From: Reyranella sp.
Lineage (GTDB): Bacteria > Pseudomonadota > Alphaproteobacteria > Reyranellales > Reyranellaceae
Direction: 5' to 3'
NCBI GenBank assembly: GCA_016780605.1
Contig: JADHLS010000073.1
Location: 1-11,793 of the forward strand
Length of the DNA stretch: 11,793 bases
Numbering within the stretch: position 1 is the stretch's first letter; each line of letters opens with the position of its first letter. The notes beneath the pieces are model-generated. The model ran no database searches, was not told the origin of the DNA, and worked only from the letters and a program-made list of their open reading frames with translations. The position numbers and the translations under genes are program-made. Positions 1-7,295 of this stretch are shown piece by piece.

Positions 1-2
1 TC

Positions 3-482
3 AGGCCTGGCCACTTCCAGGGCGTCGCCACTGTCGTGTGCAAGTTCCTGATAATGGCCATGCCCGACCGCGGCTACTTTGGCGAGAAGGACTATCAGCA
101 GCTCCAGGTGCTGAAGCGCATGGCGCACGATCTTGCCATGCCCATCGAGATCATAGGCATGCCGACCATCCGCGAGCCCGATGGGCTCGCCATGTCGTCG
201 CGCAACCGCTACCTCTCACCCCAAGAACGCAAGATTGCCATTGCGATGTATCGCGAGCTCACGGCGCTCGCGGCCAATGTACGGGACGGCCGCACGCCGT
301 GCGCCAAGGCGGCCGCGGAGTCGGCGCAGGCGCTGCTTGCCGCAGGATTCGACAAGGTCGAGTACTTCGATGTCGTCGATGCTGAAAGCCTCGCGCCGAT
401 CGAACGTGTCGCCGGCCCGGCGCGGATTGCAGCGGCGGCCCGGCTTGGCCGCACTCGGCTGATCGACAACGTCGCGGTTTGA
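3..482 (+). CDS. panC: Pantothenate synthetase, C-terminal part (5' end outside window)
   Basis: Pantoate--beta-alanine ligase makes pantothenate from pantoate, beta-alanine and ATP in the cytosol, the last step of vitamin B5 synthesis before coenzyme A. The reading frame is open from the left edge and begins with RPGHFQGVATVV, the conserved segment near the middle of PanC. It continues through YFGEKDYQQLQVL and PTIREPDGLAMSSRNRYLS, which holds the KMSKS-like SSRN nucleotide-binding loop, and closes with TRLIDNVAV, a normal PanC terminus. The visible 159 residues are a little over half of the usual ~280, so only the N-terminal HIGH-containing half is missing. ATG 36 is an internal methionine and not the start. 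No frameshift or nonsense codon is seen, so the gene is probably functional. Its TGA stop (480-482) lies exactly where transposase homology begins, so the insertion sequence remnant abuts the gene without cutting into it. Confidence 0.96.
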   Translation, partial: RPGHFQGVATVVCKFLIMAMPDRGYFGEKDYQQLQVLKRMAHDLAMPIEIIGMPTIREPDGLAMSSRNRYLSPQERKIAIAMYRELTALAANVRDGRTPCAKAAAESAQALLAAGFDKVEYFDVVDAESLAPIERVAGPARIAAAARLGRTRLIDNVAV

Positions 483-1757
483 GCGGCCTATTGGCGAGCC
501 CTCGGGACAGTTTCTGGACGGGCTGTTGGGGAGCGAGCCGCGCAAGACGGGCTGGATGCGGGCGGAGGCGGCGGGCGATCCCGGCCCGTGGCGGCAACAG
601 GCGATCCTGGGCCGCGGCCAGTGGGACGCCGATGCGCTGCACGACATCGTGCGAGATTACGCGCTGGAAACGCTGGCCGACGAGGAAGCAGTCTTGGTCA
701 TCGATGAGACCGGCTTTCTGAAGCAGGGCAAAGCCTCGTGCGGAGTTGCGCGTCAGTACACGGGCTCGGCGGGCAAGATCACCAATTGCCAGATCGGCGT
801 GTTCGCCTCCTACGTGTCGCGCCACGGCCATGCCTTCATCGACCGGGCGCTTTATTTGCCGAAAGAATGGACGGACGATCCCGAGCGACTGAAGGCGGCG
901 CATGTGCCGGAGGGTGTGGACTTTGCGACCAAGCCGCAGATTGCGCGCCGGATGATTGCACGCGCCATCGCCGCCAGGGTGCCGTTCTCCTTCGTTGCAG
1001 CGGACAGCGTGTATGGCACGGGCGACATCGAGACGATGCTCCGCTAGGCGGGCAAGGGTTACGTTCTGGGTGTTGCCGCCAACCATGTATTCAACTCTTG
1101 GGGCAAGAAGCAATTTGTTCGGGGCACCGCGGCGAAGATTGCGCAAGCCCTCCCCAAGAACGCCTGGCGGCGCTTGTCGTCCGGCGAAGGAACCAAAGGA
1201 CCGCGCCTGCACGACTGGGCTTGTCTCGAACTGGCCGATCCATGCCGGCGAATACAACAGCGCCCTCAAGGGCAAGTGGACACGGGGACTCATGATCCGC
1301 CGCAGCATCGCCGACAGCGAGCTCGCTTTCTTCTCCACCTGGTGCTCCAAGGGCGCGTCCATGGAAAAGCTGGTCTCGGTGGAAGGTCATCGCTGGGCCA
1401 TCGAAGACAGCTTCGAAGCCGCCAAGAACGAACTCGGTCTCGATCACAACGAAACCCGCTCCTGGCATGGCTGGCATCGCCATGTCTCGCTCGCCATGCT
1501 CGCCTTCGCCATGATGGCCGTCATCCGTCATCACGCCAATGCCGTGCCGCTCAAAAAACGCTGCCGCGTCTTCGGACCAAGCGTTCCTGATCCGCTGGTC
1601 GATCCAGGAAATCCGCCGCATCTCCGGGAAGCTTGCTCAACGGCGCATCCAACCCACCCACATCATCGCGTGGTCACTGTGGCGCCGCGCCCACCAGGCC
1701 GACGCGCGCCGCGCTCACCTCAAGCGCGCGAACCTCAAAAGAAACATGCAACTGTAA
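481..1757 (+). pseudogene. Degenerate IS701-family (DDE) transposase, truncated and frameshifted
   Basis: This is the transposase of an IS701-like insertion sequence. Homology starts at about 481 (GEPSGQFLDGLLG) without a start codon, so I infer some 35-50 N-terminal residues are lost. Frame 1 carries VLVIDETGFLKQG (first catalytic Asp), CGVARQYTGSAGKITNCQIG and VAADSVYG (second Asp), then meets TAG at 1045-1047 before AGKGYVLGV. Frame 1 resumes to LHDWACLELAD. An extra C near 1240 moves it to frame 2 (HAGEYNSALKGKWTRGL, then GHRWAIEDSFEAAKNELG with the catalytic Glu). One A appears lost from the A-run at 1553-1558, moving to frame 1 (KTLPRLRTKRS). One base is lost near 1585, giving frame 3, LIRWSIQEIRRISGKLAQ to KRNMQL and stop at 1757. 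No single product is possible, so the element is inactive unless supplied in trans. I could not identify terminal inverted repeats or a target duplication. Confidence 0.93.
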
Positions 1758-1765
1758 TGCTAGTC

Positions 1766-1780
1766 TTCCTGAGTCAGGAA
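1766..1780. repeat. 15-bp near-perfect palindrome just 3' of the transposase
   Basis: TTCCTGA-G-TCAGGAA has two 7-bp inverted arms around a single G and lies nine bases after the last transposase codon. A second GAGTCAG copy follows at 1784-1790. It may belong to the right end of the insertion sequence or be a protein-binding dyad. A one-base loop makes it a poor RNA terminator hairpin and no T-run follows. The rest of the gap to 1911 shows nothing else I can support. Confidence 0.4.
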
Positions 1781-1911
1781 AGTGAGTCAGAAGGCCGCGG
1801 CCTGTATGGTCGAAGGCTGAGTTATCTTGCGGGTCCTGACCTCGACCGCTGTCAGCCCCCAGAAGCCGACCTCGGTCGTCGCTGCCAATCTCCTCCGCTC
1901 TTATTTCGGTC

Positions 1912-3447
1912 TTACTCCGTCACGGCAGGCTTCGCGACCGCGGGCATTCGTGATTTCCGGAGCAGTAACAGCAGCGGCGCCGATAGCAGCGTCACCCACA
2001 TCATAAAAGTGAAGTCGTTGAGATAGGCGATGGTCGCCGCCTGGCGTGTTACTTCGCCGTTGAGGGCCGTGACGCCCGACATCGTGTGCCAGTTCCACGC
2101 TTGCGGCAGCCAGGGCGACTGCAGCATGGTACGGAACGGAGTCATGACGTCCGCAATGGCGGCGTGGTTGATCTGGGTGTTCTGGGCGAGCAGCGTGACG
2201 ACGATCGAGATGCCGATGCTACTGCCGATGTTGCGCATCAGGCTGTACATGGCCGTGCCCTCGTTTCGATAGTGGGCAGCGAGGGTCGAAAAGGTCACGG
2301 TGCTGAGCGGCACGAAGATGAAGCCAAGTCCCAGCCCCTGGGTGACGCCGGTCCAGACAATGGTCGAAATCGGCACCTCGGTGGTGAAGCCCGACATCTC
2401 CCATAAGGAGAGCGCCGTCAGGCCGATGCCGAGCAGGATCAGCAGGCGGGTGTCCAGCTTGCCGATCAGGCGGCCCACGATGATCATCGCAATCATGGTG
2501 CCAACCCCGCGCGGCGCGAGCACGTAGCCGGTGGTGAGCACCGGAAAACCCATCAGGTTCTGCAGAAAGGGTGGCAGCAAGGCGAGGGTGGCGAGCAGGA
2601 TCACGCCGACCATGAAAATGAGGAAGAGTCCCACTGCGAGGTTGCGGTCTCGGAACAGGGCGGGCTCGAGGAACGGCTCGCGCGCCGTGAACATGTGCAC
2701 CAGAAACATGTAGAGGAAGAGACCCGCGAGCACCGTCTCGACCACGATCTCGGTCGAGGCGAACCAGTCCTGAGACTCGCCGCGGTCGAGCATCATCTGC
2801 AACGCGCCGATGGAGAGGCTCAAGAGGGCGAAGCCGAAGAAGTCAAAGCCGCGGCGCCGGTCACGGGGTGTTTCCGGTACAAAGGCGAGGATGCCGATGA
2901 GCGCTAAGATGCCGAACGGCAGATTGATGTAGAAAACCCAACGCCAGTCGTAGGTCTCCGTAAGGTAGCCGCCGAGAGTGGGTCCGAGGATGGGGCCCAC
3001 CATTACTCCGACGCCCCACATGGCCATGGCTGAGCCGTGCTTCTCGGGCGGGTAGGTGTCGAGCAGGACGGCCTGCGAGAGTGGTACAAGCCCGGCGCCG
3101 AAGGCTCCCTGCAACAGGCGATAGAGCACGATCTCGACGAGCGACGAAGCCGCGCCGCATAGCATCGAGGCGATGGTGAAGCCGGTCACCATGACCGCAA
3201 ACAGCCGCTTGCGTCCCAGGCGAGCGGCCAGCACACCGGTAGGTGGGGTCATGATCGCGGCCGCGACGATGTAGGAGGTCAAGACCCACGAGATCTGGTC
3301 TTGGGTAGCCGACATGCTGCCCTGCATGTGCGGCAGCGCGACGTTTGCGATGGTGGTGTCCAGCGCCTGCATGATCGTTGCCAGCATGATGGAGACAGTG
3401 ATCAGGCCGCGTTCGAACGGCCTGCTCGCGGCTCTGGACTCCTTCAT
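1912..3447 (-). CDS. emrB: EmrB/QacA-type (DHA2) multidrug efflux MFS permease
   Basis: This is an inner-membrane drug:proton antiporter of the 14-helix DHA2 class, 511 residues, the normal length for EmrB. Visible signatures include the first-helix ALDTTIANVALPHM segment, the loop 2-3 motif GVLAARLGRKRLF, the antiporter motif C in GVGVMVGPILGPTLGGYL, and the EmrB-type DWRWVFYINLPFGI. Alternating hydrophobic segments run to a basic C-terminal tail. I chose ATG 3445-3447 rather than the upstream in-frame starts because it overlaps the emrA stop as ATGA, typical of translational coupling. With EmrA, and presumably a TolC-like outer-membrane protein not present here, it should form a tripartite pump expelling hydrophobic compounds. 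The substrate cannot be read from sequence. It is the last gene of a marR-emrA-emrB operon, with no clear terminator in the 150 bp beyond its stop. Confidence 0.95.
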   Translation of the reverse strand: MKESRAASRPFERGLITVSIMLATIMQALDTTIANVALPHMQGSMSATQDQISWVLTSYIVAAAIMTPPTGVLAARLGRKRLFAVMVTGFTIASMLCGAASSLVEIVLYRLLQGAFGAGLVPLSQAVLLDTYPPEKHGSAMAMWGVGVMVGPILGPTLGGYLTETYDWRWVFYINLPFGILALIGILAFVPETPRDRRRGFDFFGFALLSLSIGALQMMLDRGESQDWFASTEIVVETVLAGLFLYMFLVHMFTAREPFLEPALFRDRNLAVGLFLIFMVGVILLATLALLPPFLQNLMGFPVLTTGYVLAPRGVGTMIAMIIVGRLIGKLDTRLLILLGIGLTALSLWEMSGFTTEVPISTIVWTGVTQGLGLGFIFVPLSTVTFSTLAAHYRNEGTAMYSLMRNIGSSIGISIVVTLLAQNTQINHAAIADVMTPFRTMLQSPWLPQAWNWHTMSGVTALNGEVTRQAATIAYLNDFTFMMWVTLLSAPLLLLLRKSRMPAVAKPAVTE

Positions 3448-4646
3448 CGGCTCGGTTCCGCCTGGGCAGCGACGTTGTGCGAGACGCCGATCCAAGAGAG
3501 CGCGGTCCGCACGAAGCTAGGGACCGGCCGGCGATGCCCGGTGTCGATTTCGACTGTCGTGCTCATGCCGGAGCGCAACCGCGGATCCCGGCCGCTCGTC
3601 TCGACGGCGATACGCACAGGGATGCGCTGCACCACCTTGACCCAGTTGCCGGTGGCGTTCTGGGGCGGGATGACGGAAAATTCCGCGCCCGTCGCCTGGC
3701 TGAGGCTTTCGACAATCCCCTGCCACTCGCGGTCGGGATAAGTGTCCACGTAAATCGTCACCGGCTGGCCGGGGCGGACATGGGCCAGATCAGTTTCCTT
3801 GAAGTTCGCCTCGATCCAGAGGCCGGTGTAGGCGACGAGGCTCATCACCGGGCTGCTCATCGGGCCGTTTCCGATGACCTGCTGGCCGACCTGCGGGGTG
3901 TTGCTCGCGATACCCGCGAAGGGCGCGCGCACGATGGTTCGTTTGAGGTCGAGAGCGGCACGATCGACAGCCGCCTTTGCTGCCAGGAATCGCGGGTGGC
4001 GCTCCGCCGGGATGTCCGGGTCCCCGGCAAGCTGTGCCTGGATCTGCGCCAGCTCCTGCTCCGTGACCCGAATACGCTGCCGGGCCACGTCGAAGTCGTG
4101 GCGGGCGGCATCGTGCTTGCTGCGGGAAATGACGGCGCTGACGACCAGCTTGGACTGCCGCTCGAACTCGGTCTCGGCGAAAGCCAGGTTGGTCCGGGCA
4201 AGCGCCAGCTCCTCCTGCTTCTGCCGGTAGCTGCCCTTCAGGCTTTCGATCTCGTCGCGCAGGCCGGCAAGCCGCGCCTCCGCCTCGGCCAACGCTATAT
4301 GATAGGGCCGGTCGTCGATACGGAATAGCACATCGCCCATGGCCACACGCTGATTCTCGCGCACCGAGACCTCACCGATAAGGCCGGAGACTTCCGCGGC
4401 GATCATCACCTTATCTGCCTTCACGTAAGCATTCTCCGTGCTAACGTAGCGGCCGCCCGTCACATAAAAGTAGCCGCCGACAATCGCCACTACCAGCGGG
4501 CCGAGGAGCAGCAGGAAGCGCCGCAGCCAGCGGCGCGGCGCGGCCAATCGAGGAGGCCGCCAGTTCGGCTCGGCCTGCTGGCTTGAGGGAACCTTTTTGT
4601 CCAAACCGCCGATACGGCGTGGCCGCTCAGTTGCGTCCTGCTGCAT
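3444..4646 (-). CDS. emrA: EmrA-type membrane fusion protein of a multidrug efflux pump
   Basis: This periplasmic adaptor (HlyD/EmrA family) links EmrB to an outer-membrane channel. The 400-residue product has a short basic cytoplasmic head, one membrane anchor at about residues 43-62, and the family signature VSTENAYVKADKV. A half biotinyl-lipoyl domain follows (about 81-117, GEVSVRENQRVAMGDVLFRI), then a charged coiled-coil hairpin (about 118-205). The second lipoyl half comes next (TIVRAPFAGIASN, VGQQVIGNG), then the beta-barrel part (LWIEANFKETDLAHVRPGQP). Start ATG 4644-4646 is preferred, with GGAGAG eleven bases upstream and a 20-bp overlap with the marR end. An upstream TTG at 4703 would add 19 residues inside marR and is less likely. 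The stop overlaps the emrB start by 4 bp, so the three genes are probably co-transcribed and coupled. Confidence 0.94.
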   Translation of the reverse strand: MQQDATERPRRIGGLDKKVPSSQQAEPNWRPPRLAAPRRWLRRFLLLLGPLVVAIVGGYFYVTGGRYVSTENAYVKADKVMIAAEVSGLIGEVSVRENQRVAMGDVLFRIDDRPYHIALAEAEARLAGLRDEIESLKGSYRQKQEELALARTNLAFAETEFERQSKLVVSAVISRSKHDAARHDFDVARQRIRVTEQELAQIQAQLAGDPDIPAERHPRFLAAKAAVDRAALDLKRTIVRAPFAGIASNTPQVGQQVIGNGPMSSPVMSLVAYTGLWIEANFKETDLAHVRPGQPVTIYVDTYPDREWQGIVESLSQATGAEFSVIPPQNATGNWVKVVQRIPVRIAVETSGRDPRLRSGMSTTVEIDTGHRRPVPSFVRTALSWIGVSHNVAAQAEPSR

Positions 4647-5121
4647 TCGAGAAGGCTCTCTCCGGTCTCCCGCCAATGCTGTCGTCTTCGCTTTCGGCCT
4701 CAATGAGGTTGCGCTTCATGTGGCGCAGGGCATCGATGAGCACCTGCTTCGTGCCGTCACACATTCCGGCCATAGCTTCTTCACGGGTCTCGGCCGCGAG
4801 AGCCCACATGCCCTCGAGACGCAGCAAGCCGGCAGCGGTCAGATAGAGACGGAAAGCCCGGCGGTCGTCGAGATCGGGTCGGCGTGCGACTAAGCCGGCC
4901 TCCTGCAGCCGGTCGATCAGGCGGACTAGCGTCATCGGCTGGACCTCCAGACTCTCGGCCAAAGTGACCTGATTCACGCCCTCCTGTCGGGACAAATAGG
5001 CAAGCGCCTGCCATTGAGCTTGAGATAGCCCGAGTTCCTGTGCCCGGCGGTTGAAGTTCCGTCGTAGCAGCCGCGCCAGGTCGTTCACAAGAAAGCCAAC
5101 GCTTTGGTCGGGGTCATGCAT
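4627..5121 (-). CDS. MarR-family transcriptional regulator of the efflux operon
   Basis: This is a 164-residue winged helix-turn-helix regulator, a normal MarR length, expected to bind DNA as a dimer and release it when a small ligand binds. The DNA-binding region is visible as LSQAQWQALAYLSRQEGVNQ, then VTLAESLEVQPMTLVRLIDRL as the recognition helix region, then RRPDLDDRRAFRLYLTAAG as the wing with its DxxDRR signature. A leucine-rich helical C terminus should complete the dimer interface. It is the first gene of the operon and overlaps emrA, so it most likely represses its own operon. I prefer ATG 5119-5121, preceded by GGTGG at a 10-base spacing. ATG 5149-5151 is in frame ten codons earlier but sits almost on the predicted transcription start and could only be used as a leaderless start. 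Confidence 0.92.
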   Translation of the reverse strand: MHDPDQSVGFLVNDLARLLRRNFNRRAQELGLSQAQWQALAYLSRQEGVNQVTLAESLEVQPMTLVRLIDRLQEAGLVARRPDLDDRRAFRLYLTAAGLLRLEGMWALAAETREEAMAGMCDGTKQVLIDALRHMKRNLIEAESEDDSIGGRPERAFSNAAGRN

Positions 5122-5156
5122 ATGTCGGCATCCACCATAAATAGTAAGCATGATAT

Positions 5157-5184
5157 ATTATAAGTACAGGAGGCTTCTCCGCAA
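5157..5184 (-). promoter_or_regulatory. Probable sigma70-type promoter of marR-emrA-emrB
   Basis: On the minus strand TTGCGG (5179-5184) and a perfect TATAAT (5157-5162) are separated by 16 bp. The stretch from about 5137 to 5165 is strikingly AT-rich for this GC-rich window, which suits a promoter and operator. Transcription would begin around 5149-5151, giving a leader of about 30 bases to ATG 5121. I found no convincing long dyad for MarR binding. Confidence 0.6.
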
Positions 5185-5343
5185 GAGGAATGCACGCCCA
5201 TAGGGTTGATGGCCTTCCGCGACTTGGCATAACGTGTCCACTTGGCGGGTAACGATGGTGGTCCGATTGAGACCCCACGCCGCGCCGGGAAGGAACGAAA
5301 GATGGAATCGCGCGCCCGCGGCGCCGGTCGGGGCTTGCACTGA

Positions 5344-5976
5344 ATGCCCGCCGACGGACGTGCCGAATCGCCTCCACAGTGGCTGCGCCTCGCCGATGCG
5401 GGGCTGTCGCATGTCGAGGACAGTCTTAACCTGATCGCGGCGCTCGCCGTGTTCTTCCTGATGTTCGTGGGCGTGGCGCAGATCATCGGCCGCACCGTCT
5501 TCGACTTCGCCATCTACGGCTACATCGACTGGATCGAGCAGGCCTCGTCGCTGTTTGCTTTCCTGGGGATCGCCTATGCCCAGCGCCTTGGCAGCCACAT
5601 CGGCATGGACCTGACGATCGGCTGGCGGCCCGAGGTCCGCTGGAAGATCGAGCTGTTCGGCGTCGTCCTGGCGATCGCCATCATCACCATCCTGATCTAT
5701 GCCAGCTTCACCAATTTCCTGCGGGCCTGGTCGATCGGCGATTCGACGATGGACATCCGCCTGCCGACCTGGCCCGCCAAGCTGATGGTGCCCCTGGCGC
5801 TGAGTGTGCTGTGGCTGCGTCTGTCACTGCAGATCTGCGGTTACCTCCGCATGATCGCCCATCCGGATGCCCAGCCGGTCGCGGTGCCGAAATTGATCAC
5901 GCTGGAGACGCAGGTGCAGGACGAGATCGCCGAGGCGCTCGGTCGCGAGGAATTGAACCGGGAGCAGGGCCGATGA
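5344..5976 (+). CDS. dctQ: TRAP transporter small permease subunit (DctQ family)
   Basis: This is the small membrane subunit of a tripartite ATP-independent periplasmic (TRAP) transporter, which pairs with the large permease. The 210-residue product has four predicted membrane spans (about 27-48, 63-80, 102-123, 145-168). It carries DctQ hallmarks: QIIGRTVFDF after helix 1, WIEQASSLFAFLGIAYAQRLGSHIGMDL across helix 2, and DIRLPTWPAKLMVPLAL leading into helix 4. ATG 5344 is the only good in-frame methionine before helix 1; the ribosome site is weak (GGGG about 10 bases upstream). The gene is divergent from marR, and the 222 bp between them must hold its promoter, which I could not define. Its stop overlaps the dctM start as ATGA. 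Confidence 0.93.
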   Translation: MPADGRAESPPQWLRLADAGLSHVEDSLNLIAALAVFFLMFVGVAQIIGRTVFDFAIYGYIDWIEQASSLFAFLGIAYAQRLGSHIGMDLTIGWRPEVRWKIELFGVVLAIAIITILIYASFTNFLRAWSIGDSTMDIRLPTWPAKLMVPLALSVLWLRLSLQICGYLRMIAHPDAQPVAVPKLITLETQVQDEIAEALGREELNREQGR

Positions 5977-7280
5977 TCGAGCTCAGCCCGCTCGCGATCG
6001 GTGGCATCGGAATCGTTGCCTTGCTGGCGCTGTGCTTCGCCGGCGTGCGGTTCGCCTTCGCAGGCGCGCTGGTCGGCACGGCAGGCCTGGTCTCGATGAT
6101 CGGCTGGGATGCCGGGATCCGCACCGCCGGCATCGCGCCCTATACGGCCGGCGCCAACTACACGCTATCGGTCCTGCCGATGTTCATCCTGATCGGCTAC
6201 CTGGCCTACTACGCCGGCATCACCCAAAGCGCCTTCGAGGCGGCCCGCCGCTGGTTCGGCTGGCTGCCCGGAGGCCTCGCCACAGGCACCGTGTTCGCGG
6301 TCGCAGGCTTCTCGGCGGTCTCGGGCGCAAGCAGCGCGGCCGCCGCCGTGTTCGCCAAGGTGGCGATCCCCGAGATGCTGCAAGCGAAATACGACAAGCG
6401 CCTGGCCGCAGGCGTATGCGCGGCCGGCGCCACGCTCGATTCGCTGATCCCGCCCAGCACGCTGCTCGTCGTCTACGGCATCATCACCGAGCAGTCGATT
6501 GGCAAGCTGCTGGTGGCAGGCTTCGTGCCGGGCATCTTCTCGGCGTTCGTCTACGCCGTCATCATCACCTGGCGCTGCTGGCGCCAGCCCGAGCTCGGGC
6601 CGCGCATCAGGGGCTACACCTGGCCACAACGCGCGCAGTCGCTGCCCGGCACCACGCCCATCTTCCTGGTCATCCTGATCATTTTCCTCAGCATGTATTT
6701 CGGCTGGGCGACCCCGACCGAAGCCGGCGCGCTGGGCGCCTTCTCGGTGTTCGCCTTCGCGCTGAAGGCCGGTATCAAGCGCGGCGAGTTGCGCCAGTGC
6801 CTGCTCGATTCCGCGAAGCTCACGGTGATGATCTTCACGGTGATCTGGGGCGTGCTGATCTTCGTGCGCTTCCTGGGCTTCTCGGGCATGCCCGAGGAGG
6901 TTTCCCGCTGGGTGACCGACCTCGCCCTGCCGCCGCTCGCGATCCTGCTGGCGATCTATCTGCTGTACTTCGTCCTCGGCACGGTCCTCGAAGGCATCGG
7001 CATGTTCCTGCTGACGCTGCCGGTGGTCTTCCCGGTGATCTCGGCGCTGGGCTACGACCCGATCTGGTTCGGCATCGTGCTGGTCAAGCTTTCAGGTATC
7101 GCTTCGCTGTCGCCGCCCGTCGGACTGGTGGTGTTCGTCGTCAACGGCGTGCGGCCCGACATTTCCGTGCGCGACATCTTCAAGGGCGTGTGGCCCTTCA
7201 TCTTCGCCGACATCATCACGCTCGGCGTGCTGACGGCGTTCCCCGAGATCGTCACCTTCATCGTCGAAAGCACAGACTGA
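5973..7280 (+). CDS. dctM: TRAP transporter large permease subunit (DctM family)
   Basis: This is the 435-residue translocating subunit of the TRAP transporter, which moves substrate delivered by the binding protein using a sodium or proton gradient. The length is normal. Family motifs include LPMFILIGYLAYYAGI, GFSAVSGASSAAAAVFAKVA with the following IPEM, GATLDSLIPPSTLLVVYG with ITEQSIGKLLVAGFVPG, and near the end LVKLSGIASLSPPVGLVVFVVNG. About a dozen hydrophobic spans cover the protein. ATG 5973 was chosen because it overlaps the dctQ stop (ATGA) and has GGAG eight bases upstream. The open frame extends back to 5811, but that part is only an alternative frame of dctQ. The strong codon-position bias and the absence of interruptions indicate a functional gene. 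Confidence 0.96.
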   Translation: MIELSPLAIGGIGIVALLALCFAGVRFAFAGALVGTAGLVSMIGWDAGIRTAGIAPYTAGANYTLSVLPMFILIGYLAYYAGITQSAFEAARRWFGWLPGGLATGTVFAVAGFSAVSGASSAAAAVFAKVAIPEMLQAKYDKRLAAGVCAAGATLDSLIPPSTLLVVYGIITEQSIGKLLVAGFVPGIFSAFVYAVIITWRCWRQPELGPRIRGYTWPQRAQSLPGTTPIFLVILIIFLSMYFGWATPTEAGALGAFSVFAFALKAGIKRGELRQCLLDSAKLTVMIFTVIWGVLIFVRFLGFSGMPEEVSRWVTDLALPPLAILLAIYLLYFVLGTVLEGIGMFLLTLPVVFPVISALGYDPIWFGIVLVKLSGIASLSPPVGLVVFVVNGVRPDISVRDIFKGVWPFIFADIITLGVLTAFPEIVTFIVESTD

Positions 7281-7282
7281 AC

Positions 7283-7288
7283 AGGAGG
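7283..7288 (+). promoter_or_regulatory. Strong ribosome binding site fixing the dctP start
   Basis: AGGAGG lies seven bases before ATG 7296 but only one base before the in-frame GTG 7290, so ATG 7296 is the start. The strong site suits the higher amount of binding protein needed relative to the permease. Confidence 0.85.
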
Positions 7289-7295
7289 AGTGGTC

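Noticed and set aside
259..1362. Long minus-strand open frame (367 codons) opposite panC and the transposase
   Set aside because: It is antisense to two recognised coding sequences, is Arg/Pro-rich and has no family resemblance. GC-rich DNA commonly gives such shadow frames.
3477..4328. Plus-strand open frame of 283 codons opposite emrA
   Set aside because: It is antisense to a clear EmrA sequence, with no recognisable domain or good start signal.
5190..5252. Possible 20-codon leader peptide upstream of dctQ
   Set aside because: Its GAGG is one base from the ATG, too close for normal initiation, and no attenuator-like hairpins or repeated codons follow.
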